This document shows, piece by piece, positions 1 through 8,539 of a stretch of DNA of 64,000 bases. Location of the stretch: NCBI GenBank assembly GCA_964510065.1, contig CAZEAC010000015.1:1-64000 (forward strand), written 5' to 3'. How positions within the stretch are numbered: position 1 is the stretch's first letter; each line of letters starts with the position of its first letter. Position numbers and translations under genes: made by a program. The notes under the pieces were generated by a model. It saw only the letters and a program-made list of their open reading frames with translations, searched no databases and was not told the DNA's origin. The stretch is from CAZEAC01 sp964510065 (GTDB taxonomy: Bacteria; Bdellovibrionota_C; UBA2361; CAIXSY01).

Positions 1-55
1 GAGTCAACTTTGCGTTCTCGTATACGACCTAATTTTGTTACGCGCTCTGAGAAAC

Positions 56-967
56 CTATGAAGCGCTTGCAAAGTTTTGCGCCCACCAGAATTTTCCATT
101 TCCGTCGATAATGCAGGAGATTCCTGTAAGACTATCTTTAGAATTAAGGATATTCGCTCGGTGTGAAATACTGTCCATAAAGGCTTCAGTAAGCACCACC
201 GGATCTTGGATATAGTTGGCGATATTTTGAGCAGCATGGGAAGCTCTAAAGCCGGTCGCAAGGATCTCATCGAGCCAACCATCGTGAGTGAGCTTCTGAC
301 TTTGCGCCATTGAAATCGTGTGGATTCTTGCTGCTACTTTGAGATGTGGTTGATCGACAAGCGAAACGAGCCCGCCCTCGACTGCGCGGCGGAGGTTAAT
401 CTGAATCAACATATCGATAGCAGCTTGAGCGGGACATTCGGCCATCCCCTCGGGCAGCACCGGCGTTACAAGTGGAGGAGCCGGCGATTCTTTAGGAGAC
501 GGAGTGGGAGTCGGAGTCGATCCCCCGGGATTCTCTCCAGGGAACGTCGGCGTCTCGAACGTCTCCTCCGAAGTCGTTGTTTCCTGAAAAGTATGTACCT
601 CGACTTTGACTGTATTGCTCCAACGCGAAGATCGACCGGAACTTAGTAAACGGCTACGATATTTCAGACGTCCTTCTTGCAAATCTTGGTCGAAAATTAC
701 CTCGCGCTGACGGGCAATGCGAACCGTCGCAAAACTATGAAAGGCGCTGCCATCGATAGATTTTTGAAGCTGCAGCTTCGGGCGTCGCTTGGCGATACGT
801 GGAGTTTGGGCGACGATTTTGACACTTTGGCCCTCAACTAGCCTTGCTCGAAGCTCGGGGGGCTCAACCGCAAAGGCGCAATTTGCAAAGGAAATGGTTA
901 CCGTGAGCACCAAAAATGCGCCAAAGTTTCGCCAAACCAAACTAGGCAAGCTACAAGAGAAAACCAT
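56..967 (-). CDS. Secreted CAP/SCP-domain protein
   Basis: Exported protein of 303 residues. A signal peptide (hydrophobic stretch about 14-33, cleavage probably after AFA) leads into a beta-rich segment at about 34-125, a Pro/Thr/Ser linker at about 139-170 and a C-terminal CAP (SCP/PR1) domain at about 178-303. The domain shows the family pattern LTHDGW, then QNIANY, SISHRANIL and FWWAQNF near the end. CAP proteins are extracytoplasmic; their bacterial roles are mostly unproven. The frame also has a GTG start at 1024, but ATG 967 puts the signal peptide at the N-terminus and is preferred. It is divergent from the endonuclease IV gene. The fold is clear; the substrate is unknown. Confidence 0.8.
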   Translation of the reverse strand: MVFSCSLPSLVWRNFGAFLVLTVTISFANCAFAVEPPELRARLVEGQSVKIVAQTPRIAKRRPKLQLQKSIDGSAFHSFATVRIARQREVIFDQDLQEGRLKYRSRLLSSGRSSRWSNTVKVEVHTFQETTTSEETFETPTFPGENPGGSTPTPTPSPKESPAPPLVTPVLPEGMAECPAQAAIDMLIQINLRRAVEGGLVSLVDQPHLKVAARIHTISMAQSQKLTHDGWLDEILATGFRASHAAQNIANYIQDPVVLTEAFMDSISHRANILNSKDSLTGISCIIDGNGKFWWAQNFASAS

Positions 968-1088
968 TAAAACCAATAAACACAGTGAGTTAGACTCGTC
1001 GAAACGACTTCCACCCAAACACACCTAGCCATTGCACGAACCGGGCCAGCGACGTAGGGTAGACGAACTAACCTCTGGAACCTATTCG

Positions 1089-1937
1089 ATGATAGAACGA
1101 TTTTTTGGGTGCCATCTTTCCTCAAGTGGTGGAATCGGCAATGCGGCTAAAAACGCCAAGCGATTTTCGATCAATACCATTCAGTTGCATCCGTCTGCTC
1201 CGCAGCGCTGGATCGCAAAGAAATTTGCGCCTGGAGTGGAACAGGAATTTCTCAATGAAATGGAAGGCTCCTGTTTAAAGCAGGTTTTCTTTCACGGAAT
1301 TTATCTGATTAACCTTGCAAACCCAGATCCACAGATGTTTCACCTGTCTAAGAGTTCACTGGTTCACTATCTAGATCTGAATGCGCGAATCGGAGGAGCC
1401 GGTGTCATTTTTCATGTGGGAAGCCTTAAAGATGAGCCCGATGAGAAAGTTGGCTACCAGCGCGCCGCTGACGGTATAAATTGGATTTTGGAACAGGATC
1501 GTGGGCCGGCAAGACTAATTTTAGAAGTAGCCGCAGGAAGCGGAAAGGTAATCGGCGACCGATTCGAGGATCTCGCCGAAATCTATTCCCGCGTCGACAA
1601 TAAAGCGCGTGTTGGTTACGGACTTGATTCTCAGCATCTTTGGGCAAGCGGCTACGATCTTCGTGGCAACTTGGAAGGAGTTGTCCTCGAGGCGGAGAAG
1701 ATTCTTGGGATCGATAAAATCTGGTCGATTCACCTCAATGACAGCAAAACGACGCTTGCAAGTAGAAAAGATCGCCATGAGAATTTAGGCGACGGCCTCA
1801 TTGGCATGGAAGCTCTCACCGCGTTTATTAACCACCATAAGCTGAAACATATCCCTGTAATTCTTGAAACGCCGAACCTTAAAGAAGACTCTGGAATTGA
1901 AATTGAGCTCAACAAACTGCGGAAAATGGTTGCGTGA
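1089..1937 (+). CDS. nfo: Endonuclease IV (AP endonuclease)
   Basis: Zn-dependent apurinic/apyrimidinic endonuclease of base excision repair, cytoplasmic, 282 residues, the usual family length. All nine metal-ligand positions known from E. coli Nfo can be placed: H69, H109, E146, D180, H183, H215, D228, H230 and E260. They sit in the blocks FFHG, IFHVG, LILEVAAGSG, GLDSQHLWASGYD, IHLNDSK, RKDRHENLGDG and VILETP. ATG 1089 gives the family start (IERFFGCHLSSSGG); an in-frame start at 1032 would add an unconserved leader. It runs rightward, and its stop is 2 bp from the stop of the convergent kinase gene. Confidence 0.93.
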   Translation: MIERFFGCHLSSSGGIGNAAKNAKRFSINTIQLHPSAPQRWIAKKFAPGVEQEFLNEMEGSCLKQVFFHGIYLINLANPDPQMFHLSKSSLVHYLDLNARIGGAGVIFHVGSLKDEPDEKVGYQRAADGINWILEQDRGPARLILEVAAGSGKVIGDRFEDLAEIYSRVDNKARVGYGLDSQHLWASGYDLRGNLEGVVLEAEKILGIDKIWSIHLNDSKTTLASRKDRHENLGDGLIGMEALTAFINHHKLKHIPVILETPNLKEDSGIEIELNKLRKMVA

Positions 1938-1939
1938 TG

Positions 1940-3226
1940 TCAGTGCGCGGCTAAAATTTCGCGCACCTTGGCGATCCACTCTTCCGGCCGCGCATTTTTT
2001 GAGATCCAATCGTCGGCTTGGCTTTCTTTGCTGAGCTTTTCTAGTTCGCGATCGGGAAGATTTGAAAAGAGCACGATTTTAAGACTCTTGAGGCTCTCCT
2101 TGAGCATCTTGCATACCCGTGTACCGGGAAGCCCTGGCATCTGCACGTCGCTTATTAAAAGCTCGACGTTGTGCGAAAACAGATACCCATGGATTGCTGA
2201 GCAATCGGTGGCAGTAAAAACCTCGTAACCTTCTTTTTCAAGAATATGCTTGAGAATATTTAGAATCATTTCATTATCGTCGAGGCAGAGAATCTTAACA
2301 GTACTGCCCTTTGCTTCCGGGACGTCATCAACAACTTCTGTAAGCGGGACAGGCTTTCCGGAAACGATAGTTGCCTTTTGCGCGGAGTGCTTCATTTTCT
2401 TTGAAGCCTCGGCTATTGCCGCCTTAAATTCATCAGCGCTGGAGTAGCGTTCGCCTTTTTCTTTGGCCATTGATCGGCGAACAATTGCTTCGACATTTTC
2501 TGGAATGCCGAGCGATGCGCTCATTTTTTGGAGCGGCTTGGTGAGATGCATAAGCAGCGTTTGCACCACCGTCGTTCCTTTAAATGGAACTTCTCCGGTA
2601 AGCAGTTCGTAGAAGAGCACACCCGCCGAATATATATCTGCTCGATGGTCGAGATTTATCTCGCCCGAAGCCTGTTCGGGTGACATGTATTGCGGGGTTC
2701 CAATTGAGACACCTTCGAGAGACTTAGAGTCCATCAACACCTGCTCGCGAAGTTTCGCGATACCAAAGTCAAGGATTTTTACGGTAACATTTCCTGCGCC
2801 TGCATCCACAAGCATGACGTTATCCGGCTTAATATCGCGATGAATAATTCCCGAGTGATGTGCCGCGGCTAACACGTCAAGAATCTGATCCATGAGCTCA
2901 AGTGCTTGATGCAATGGAAATCTTCCGGTACGGGCAATTCTCTGCTGCAAGATCTCGCCGTCACAAAAATCCATCGCCATGTAATAGAGCCCCTCGTCGG
3001 TCCGCCCGAAATCGCGAAGTTGCACTGAGCCAGGATGAGTAAAGCGAATCAGAATCTCGGCTTCACGCTTGAAGCGCTCGATAAAACGAGCATCTTCAGA
3101 AAGGCTGCGGGTAAGAAGCTTGAGCGCGTACTTGACGCCAAGGTCAGTATGCTGCACGAGGTAAACACGGCCATACCCACCCTCCCCTAAATCCTTGAGG
3201 ATATTATATTTTCCTGCAATTACCAT
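1940..3226 (-). CDS. Ser/Thr protein kinase fused to a receiver domain
   Basis: Cytoplasmic protein of 428 residues joining two signalling modules. Residues 7-270 form a Hanks-type kinase: glycine loop GEGGYGRVY at 14-22, K36, HRDIKPDN at 129-136, DFG at 153-155 and SPEQ at 182-185. Residues 310-425 form a CheY-like receiver: D316/D317 acidic pair, phosphoacceptor D360 in LLISDVQMPG, S388 and K410. No membrane segment or sensor domain is visible, unlike PknB-type kinases. The receiver could let a histidine kinase or a phosphodonor gate Ser/Thr phosphorylation; that coupling is inference. No partner kinase or phosphatase gene is adjacent. Confidence 0.92.
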   Translation of the reverse strand: MVIAGKYNILKDLGEGGYGRVYLVQHTDLGVKYALKLLTRSLSEDARFIERFKREAEILIRFTHPGSVQLRDFGRTDEGLYYMAMDFCDGEILQQRIARTGRFPLHQALELMDQILDVLAAAHHSGIIHRDIKPDNVMLVDAGAGNVTVKILDFGIAKLREQVLMDSKSLEGVSIGTPQYMSPEQASGEINLDHRADIYSAGVLFYELLTGEVPFKGTTVVQTLLMHLTKPLQKMSASLGIPENVEAIVRRSMAKEKGERYSSADEFKAAIAEASKKMKHSAQKATIVSGKPVPLTEVVDDVPEAKGSTVKILCLDDNEMILNILKHILEKEGYEVFTATDCSAIHGYLFSHNVELLISDVQMPGLPGTRVCKMLKESLKSLKIVLFSNLPDRELEKLSKESQADDWISKNARPEEWIAKVREILAAH

Positions 3227-3339
3227 TTTCCCCGAATTCCCAGGTTAGGTATCGGCAGAAATCGTGTCGCGGATAAGAGATTCCTCGATAGCGAAATGCC
3301 CGGGAATGGTGCGCCCATGACGAATTATCGGTGCAGCGT

Positions 3340-3390
3340 AACCGTTCACGGGGTAAAATAGATCATGATTTAAGCATGTTGGATAAGGCT
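3340..3390. repeat. 51-bp dispersed repeat, copy A
   Basis: This 51-bp stretch, beginning AACCGTTCACGGGGT and ending GTTGGATAAGGCT, recurs at 11672-11722 with five differences, all transitions. It lies in the spacer between the kinase gene and the twin-arginine-signal gene. Unlike copy B, it is not followed by the inverted partner GTGAACGGTT. Confidence 0.8.
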
Positions 3391-3430
3391 AAATTTCACC
3401 ACCCCCAACAAGGTTCCCATCACTTTGCGA

Positions 3431-3494
3431 TGCTAGCCCAGACTTCTCACGGGTTTCTACTGCGGAGACGTAACTCGTGAGAAGTCCGGGCTAG
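3431..3494. repeat. Long palindrome overlapping a stop codon
   Basis: Two arms of about 19 bp (left GCTAGCCCAGACTTCTCACG, right its near-perfect complement ending GTCCGGGCTAG) flank a loop of about 25 bp. The right arm contains the stop codon (3491-3493) of the leftward gene at 3491-4252. No T-run follows on the minus strand, so it is not a canonical intrinsic terminator. Confidence 0.75.
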
Positions 3495-4252
3495 TTACTC
3501 TTTTCAAGCTCGATGCGCGCGGCTCTCGTTGCTTGGATAGCAAATGCTACTTGGCGAATGGCAAGTTGTAGGTTCTCCCTACTCTTTACCTGCTTAACAT
3601 TGGCGAAATGTGCCAACGCCCGAGAGGCGCAACGTAAGGCAAATGCAGCATGTGCAAGAGACCTGTCTACATCAGGCACTGCCTGCTCAGGACTGAGATC
3701 AGTTATTGGAAGTATTGCATCACGATCAATTGAACCAAATCGCATCGATGAAAGACTCAGCGCACCGGCCCATGCCCGGATAAGACTCTCGTCTACTTGC
3801 GCGCGCGAATCGGTGTACGCTAGTTGCGAACACTTCGCGCTCACCGAGGGTGAGTAGCCGATGAGCGTATCAGAAATTTGTCCGAAGGCGGCGGAAACTC
3901 TGCTTAGAGTTTGGGTAGCACTTCCCCACGTGTGTAACGTCGCCAGAGGCTCCGAAGCACGCCAATCTTCATACGCTTGGCTTAAATTACCATGCACGAG
4001 CGCCAATTTCGCAAAACCTACTTGAACCTCAACTTTCGCCGACTCGAGCGGCGACTGCTCCTGTCGTCTCGGTACATTCTGTACGTTGCCAAGCAAAGTG
4101 GCGCCCGTTGGAATCTCAAGAAGCGTCCGGTCAATGTTGTCGTGAGTCGCCCCTCTCCTCAACGTCTCCGAGAAGCTAGTGAGTGCAAGCACTCCTGTAA
4201 CGCCGATTACCTTTAGCAGGATTCCTCGGCGACTAACCGAGGAGTCCTGCAT
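3491..4252 (-). CDS. Exported helical protein with twin-arginine-like signal
   Basis: Unknown function, 253 residues. The N-terminus reads QDSSVSRRGILLKVIGVTG and then a hydrophobic stretch, which resembles a Tat signal (S-R-R-x-phi-phi). The mature part is alanine-rich and predicted helical, with no motif I recognise. It follows the Cys-rich secreted gene by 19 bp on the same strand, so the two are probably co-transcribed and could act together outside the cytoplasm. Two starts fit: ATG 4252 (chosen, places SRR near the N-terminus) and ATG 4285 (overlaps the upstream gene). The long upstream extension of the frame is not credible because it runs through the neighbouring gene. Confidence 0.65.
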   Translation of the reverse strand: MQDSSVSRRGILLKVIGVTGVLALTSFSETLRRGATHDNIDRTLLEIPTGATLLGNVQNVPRRQEQSPLESAKVEVQVGFAKLALVHGNLSQAYEDWRASEPLATLHTWGSATQTLSRVSAAFGQISDTLIGYSPSVSAKCSQLAYTDSRAQVDESLIRAWAGALSLSSMRFGSIDRDAILPITDLSPEQAVPDVDRSLAHAAFALRCASRALAHFANVKQVKSRENLQLAIRQVAFAIQATRAARIELEKSN

Positions 4253-4271
4253 TTTATGCTGTGCGCTGTCT

Positions 4272-4715
4272 TTATCCACAAGCATAGGTGCAGCCCTGTT
4301 TGCAGGCGGCCTTCTCTTTGACCTCGGTATTGTCCGAGCAATTATCCTCACATTTTGTCGGAGTCCGCCCCGCCTGCTGATCACCCTTATCACACGCATC
4401 GGAATGACAAAGGAAATAGCTACAGGCAGCCTTACAAGCTTCCTCACGCGCTTCAAGAATAAAATTATCATCGCAAGACTTTTGACATTTTTCCGCGGTT
4501 TTTCCACGGGAATCTGCGGCAAGACCATTTACCTCGATGACGCCAGGAACCGCCTTTGCGAGCGCCGAATTCTGATACGGTTGGCAACTCGATGTCGTCG
4601 GCGATGGTGAAGGCGAAGGTACCGCCTTTGTGACTGCGAAAGCGGAAATACCTCCACTTAACAGTGCAACAGACAATAGTATCCTCACCATATTGGCGTG
4701 CGAAATTGTTTTCAT
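4272..4715 (-). CDS. Secreted Cys-rich protein with duplicated CX3C hairpins
   Basis: Small secreted protein of 147 residues with a signal peptide (hydrophobic core ILLSVALLSGGISAFA) and a short Pro/Ser linker. It has twelve cysteines. Two tandem units share the pattern C-x3-C-x(11-12)-C-x3-C: KCQKSC...ACKAAC and KCEDNC...ACKQGC. That spacing suits two disulfide-stapled helical hairpins, as in CHCH or alpha-hairpinin folds; homology to those families is not claimed. ATG 4715 has a GGAG box 11 nt upstream and starts the signal peptide. The adjacent downstream gene encodes the probable Tat substrate. Function unknown. Confidence 0.72.
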   Translation of the reverse strand: MKTISHANMVRILLSVALLSGGISAFAVTKAVPSPSPSPTTSSCQPYQNSALAKAVPGVIEVNGLAADSRGKTAEKCQKSCDDNFILEAREEACKAACSYFLCHSDACDKGDQQAGRTPTKCEDNCSDNTEVKEKAACKQGCTYACG

Positions 4716-4873
4716 AAACTCAGTTACTCCAAGTTGAATATTTAAATGGAGTTTGTCACAATCAAGAACGTTGTCTATTCTGAACGGTTCGAAAATCGGA
4801 AAGGAGAGTCGATCGGGAGCATCGAGCACTTTGAGAATGCACCTACTATATAGTAGCAGGTTCAGATAACGAC

Positions 4874-5995
4874 TTAACTCAGGCGCGCGGAACTCCCCGG
4901 AGCGACTAGAAAATAGAGCTCGCCATGCGAGAAAACATGGTTGGCTTTCGCCTGTGCGTTTGGACCACTGCCCATAAAGATATCAACACGTCCTGGTCCT
5001 TTAATTGCAGAACCCGTGTCTTGATCGAGCACAAGTAGCGCTTTGGGACGCACGCGAAGCGCTCCGCGTTCATCGACCTCAGGAAGCTTTGTGAACACAA
5101 CACTAAGCGCCCCCGGAGGCATCGCTAATTTATCAGTCGCAATGGATCGTTCGGCTATTACTGGTACGCCGATACTGCCCATTGGTTGATTTGATTCATT
5201 GACTCTAAAGAAGATAAAGCGATTATTCTTTGCGAGAAGAGCATTTAATTCCCATGGCTGACGTTTGAAGAAGTCGCCTAACGCATTCCAGGCCACTCTT
5301 TTTTGGCTCAGGTAAGACTTTGAAATTCCGCGAAATGGATATTCAGTGCCTCCCGCGAATCCTATGGAAAGGGTTGAACCATCCTCCATTTCTAGAAGCG
5401 CCGAACCTTGCACATGGATCATAAACGCTTCCCAGCGATTAGAGAGCCACGCTATTTCACGTCCGTAGAGCGGGCTGTGCGAATTCCCTTTGCCTTCATA
5501 GCCCTCGAGGGAAACTCGGGTGGGGTGCGGCAGCTGCCACGTCTTAAAATTATCAGGCAGCGAATAGATCGGATACTGAAACACACCGCCACGACACCTG
5601 CTTGCTCGATAGCTCGGCTGAAAGTATCCGGTAAACCGCACCGTACCGCGACCGTCATAGCCCGAAGCCGGGCGCAGCACGAAGCGCCGCTGCACACCTG
5701 CTAACAGCTGTTCGAACGACTGCGAAGTTTGTAAAAGCTCTTCAAATGTTCTAAGTGTTGAAAGCACTTCCAGCCGGGAAGGTCCGCTGGTTACAGGCCA
5801 GGCAGACTCGCGGCGCTTCGAAACATAGCTAATGTTATCCTGAATACCTTTTAAAATGTCGAAGCGCTGTTCCCAGATTCTCCGATCAAGTGAGAGCCGC
5901 ACGTCACCGGTAGACTCAGAGTCACCGACCAGAGCATGCGAAACTGCGCTCAGCGAGAGCAGCGCCCAGAGAACGAGCAAAACGCGGTTTGCCAT
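4874..5995 (-). CDS. mltA: MltA-family lytic murein transglycosylase
   Basis: Periplasmic peptidoglycan hydrolase of 373 residues that would cleave glycan strands to 1,6-anhydro products. A Sec signal peptide (about 1-21, ending AVSHA) precedes the MltA domain: TGYFQPSY, SPLYGREIAW, MIHVQGSALLEMEDG, RSIATDKLAMPPGALSVV, and the C-terminal 3D-type block QDTGSAIKGPGRVDIFMGSG with its conserved acidic residues. There is no lipobox, unlike the second MltA gene at 12366-13532. The neighbours are not cell-wall genes, so it is probably a single transcription unit. Confidence 0.9.
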   Translation of the reverse strand: MANRVLLVLWALLSLSAVSHALVGDSESTGDVRLSLDRRIWEQRFDILKGIQDNISYVSKRRESAWPVTSGPSRLEVLSTLRTFEELLQTSQSFEQLLAGVQRRFVLRPASGYDGRGTVRFTGYFQPSYRASRCRGGVFQYPIYSLPDNFKTWQLPHPTRVSLEGYEGKGNSHSPLYGREIAWLSNRWEAFMIHVQGSALLEMEDGSTLSIGFAGGTEYPFRGISKSYLSQKRVAWNALGDFFKRQPWELNALLAKNNRFIFFRVNESNQPMGSIGVPVIAERSIATDKLAMPPGALSVVFTKLPEVDERGALRVRPKALLVLDQDTGSAIKGPGRVDIFMGSGPNAQAKANHVFSHGELYFLVAPGSSARLS

Positions 5996-6085
5996 AATGC
6001 GAGGGGATAAGAAATACGCTCTCTGGGATAGCGTAAGATCAGCATTTCAGAAAGGGGTTATTTGTGCGCGCGTCCGAGAAAGTGA

Positions 6086-6649
6086 CTACTCCGCCACCGC
6101 GATGTTTTGAATCCTTACGACCTCAATTTCTTGCACACCTTTTGGCGTTCGAAACTGAACATAATCCCCTACTCTCGCTTTCATTAGCGCCGCGCCAAGC
6201 GGACTCTTCCAGCTAATCTTCCCTTTAGAAACTTCAACCTCATCGATACCAACAATACTGTAAGTCTTCTCCCGATCTTCCTCATCGCGAATTGTCACAG
6301 TGCTCCCAAAATACACCTGATCTCCCTTGAGCGTGGTCGGGTCAACAACCTGTAACGCATCGAGGCGCTTCGTCAAAAAGCGAACCCGTTTATCAATTTC
6401 ACGAAGTCGCCGTTTTCCGTAGGTATAGTCGGCATTCTCCGAGCGGTCACCATTGCCGGCAGCCCACGCGACGGTCTCCGTCACCTTAGGGCGCTCCACC
6501 TGCAATAGATTCCGCAATTCATCTTGAAACTTCCTTGCGCCAGCGGGAGTCATGTAATTTTTCTCATGTGGCTGAAGCCCGCCCCACGATTCCTCAACAT
6601 CGTCAAGATCGTCCGCACCGTCGCTTTCTTTTGTGAATGCTTTGCTCAT
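6086..6649 (-). CDS. greB: Transcription elongation factor GreB
   Basis: Factor that enters the RNA polymerase secondary channel and stimulates cleavage of backtracked transcripts. Its 187 residues carry an unusual acidic N-terminal leader (about 1-28), then the coiled-coil with the tip motif GNGDRSENADYTYGKRRLRE. The C-terminal globular domain contains GSTVTIRDEEDREKTYSIVG and SPLGAALMKARVGD. The YGKRRLREIDKRVRFL segment favours GreB over GreA. The start at 6649 retains the acidic leader; ATG at about 6555 (MTPAGARKF) is also possible. A repeat element follows its 5' side at 6851-7040. Confidence 0.9.
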   Translation of the reverse strand: MSKAFTKESDGADDLDDVEESWGGLQPHEKNYMTPAGARKFQDELRNLLQVERPKVTETVAWAAGNGDRSENADYTYGKRRLREIDKRVRFLTKRLDALQVVDPTTLKGDQVYFGSTVTIRDEEDREKTYSIVGIDEVEVSKGKISWKSPLGAALMKARVGDYVQFRTPKGVQEIEVVRIQNIAVAE

Positions 6650-6850
6650 GCGCGAAGATTGTAGCGCAATGCAATACCGGGTTCCAGTATCCCCAATCGA
6701 GGAATGGATTATTCGTAACTACTCGCTCCTCATATATCACACGTGCATCGCTGGACCTTTCTCCCAGCCCCTCAGGGGCAGACAAGAAAAATGTGTTGCC
6801 TTGTAAATCACCAAAGCTCGAATTACTGCTACTTTTCTCTACTCACCTCA

Positions 6851-7040
6851 CTTAGGGAACCTCTGAAAAACTAGGCGTTTTGGATTTGCTGGAATTTTGG
6901 ATGAGATTTGCGAGGAAACATGCCGGAAAAAACGCCGGAATAGCAGAGCTATTTCGAGTATTTTCCCGGCATGTTTTCTCGCAAAGATCGCCGAAAAGCC
7001 AGCGAAGACGAAATGCATAGTTTTACAGAGGTTCCTTAGG
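6851..7040 (+). repeat. Structured palindromic element, copy 1
   Basis: A 190-bp element folding into one long stem with conserved internal loops. The outer stem CTTAGGGAACCTCTG pairs with CAGAGGTTCCTTAGG. A small stem GCTGG/CCAGC follows, then the inner stem TTTGCGAGGAAACATGCCGG with its complement, capped by AATAGC-AGA-GCTATT. Copy 2 (15640-15821) keeps the unpaired blocks, for example AATTTTGGATGAGA, GATCGCC and GAAGACGAAAT, but has different stem sequences that still pair. Most non-Watson-Crick pairs are G.T on the + strand, so the + strand is taken as the functional sense. It lies between greB and the HDOD gene, both leftward. Short open frames across it are artefacts. Confidence 0.85.
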
Positions 7041-7057
7041 GGCGCGAGCAGTTACGA

Positions 7058-8539
7058 TTATTCAATACCAAAGCAGCAGGTCATCAGGCGGGCCAAGGCC
7101 CGGAAATGGGTAAGCTGCTGCGCTTCATCCCCGTCGAAGATCTCGGCCCCCATTTCGAGATAGAGCACGCCCAAGCGCGGCTCCTGACCAAGAGCGCCGG
7201 CAATGCTCACAACCTTCCCTTCATGTTCAGGTGTAAACGCACGGCAGAGCGGTGCCGCTGACTGAAATGCTTCGGCAACAAAGCTTCCTCTTGAACTCTG
7301 AGGGGTGTAGTCCACAACGCTATATTCGGAGACGCTTGAACCGGCAATTGCCAATTGCGGCACGAGGCTCATGCTCGCGGGCTCAAGCAGATACACTACT
7401 CCGCGAATGAACCCTGCCGATGGAATGATATCGCGGGCGAGAAGCTGCAACGCATCTTTTGACGGGCTCGCAGGTTTTATCAAACCGTAAAGCCGTTCAA
7501 GTTTTTTGCGCAAAAACGGTCGGCACTGTGCGAGTAACCGGCTGTCATCGCCCAGTTTCTGATGACCCTCTATCCGCGCCGCAGGATCGAGCTCGAACGC
7601 CCCACGGAAGATATGCGGCATGAGCTCGACATAGTGCCGGCAATGAATTTCGAGCTGGTCTCGAATATTTTGGAGCCCTGGTGCGCCCAAAGCCTTTTCA
7701 ATCTCAGTCCGCGCAAATTCAAAGTCCAATATGGCACTCGGGTAGCGACCGGGATTATTTGCGCGTGCCAGCGCCTCGCCCACTCGCGAAATCTGCACAA
7801 GCAGACCGGAAACTCGCTCAATCTCTTCTGCCTTGCGATTACCATATTCGACAATATCGCCACCGGTGTCAGTTGCACGGTAAATCTCCGGCAGTAAGTT
7901 CCAGCGCTTCGCTACCCTAAAGCCAAGTAAACTCGGCGAGAAACCGAATGCCTGGGTGAGTAGGTGATCAATTGAGGTAGCATCGCTGCATTCCGAAATT
8001 GCTTTCTCGTATTCCGTTGGATAGGCCCAGGCGATTAGTGTGTAACCAAGCTGGCGCACTAATGCAGCTCCGATAGCGAGCTCGTAGTCTATGGCGTAAT
8101 GCTGAGAAAGAGTTGCCGAAGTCGCCACTGAAACCATCAGCTCCTGGAAGCGTGAGAGCTGTGAGTCCGAAATCGCATTTAACGAATCGGGACAGATCTT
8201 TTTTGACTCGACATTAAGGACCGTTTTGAGCTGCTCAATACCTGCGCGGCGAAGAGCCGTCAAAGGGCCCACCGGCGCTGCCTCCTCTCCGGCTTCGCGC
8301 GCCATCTCTGAGAGCTCGCGCAAGCAGTAAGCAAAGAGCGAGAGGTCATGTGAGATCTCAAGCGCGAGTGCTTCTATGTTATCGTCGTAGACGCCAGTCC
8401 GGAGGCCGCTTTGAATCTTAAGTAGCAATTTTTCATTAGGTGGGAACCAGCACCCCGAGACATGCTCCATGGTGCGGCGCAGAGATACGCCAGAGAAGCG
8501 CTTATGAGTGGGATGGCTGCCGCCGCCTGATGTGGTCAT
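7058..8539 (-). CDS. HDOD-like plus GAF domain signalling protein
   Basis: Cytoplasmic regulator of 493 residues. Residues about 35-235 resemble a divergent HDOD domain, the catalytically inert HD relative, ending with the family-like stretch GFSPSLLGFRVAKRWNLLPE. The middle is helical. Residues about 345-490 look like a GAF domain (RGVVYLLEPASMSLVPQL, then LGVLYLEMG). HDOD-GAF proteins are usually linked to chemotaxis, motility or second-messenger control, which would fit a flagellated cell; no direct partner is adjacent. No clear Shine-Dalgarno precedes ATG 8539, and ATG 8470 is an alternative start. Confidence 0.65.
   Translation of the reverse strand: MTTSGGGSHPTHKRFSGVSLRRTMEHVSGCWFPPNEKLLLKIQSGLRTGVYDDNIEALALEISHDLSLFAYCLRELSEMAREAGEEAAPVGPLTALRRAGIEQLKTVLNVESKKICPDSLNAISDSQLSRFQELMVSVATSATLSQHYAIDYELAIGAALVRQLGYTLIAWAYPTEYEKAISECSDATSIDHLLTQAFGFSPSLLGFRVAKRWNLLPEIYRATDTGGDIVEYGNRKAEEIERVSGLLVQISRVGEALARANNPGRYPSAILDFEFARTEIEKALGAPGLQNIRDQLEIHCRHYVELMPHIFRGAFELDPAARIEGHQKLGDDSRLLAQCRPFLRKKLERLYGLIKPASPSKDALQLLARDIIPSAGFIRGVVYLLEPASMSLVPQLAIAGSSVSEYSVVDYTPQSSRGSFVAEAFQSAAPLCRAFTPEHEGKVVSIAGALGQEPRLGVLYLEMGAEIFDGDEAQQLTHFRALARLMTCCFGIE

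Noticed and set aside
6897..7163. Open frame of 88 codons across the structured element
   Set aside because: It translates stem sequence and its first ~40 residues resemble the frame at 15682-16020 only because the DNA element is repeated. No ribosome site, and it runs into the HDOD gene antisense.
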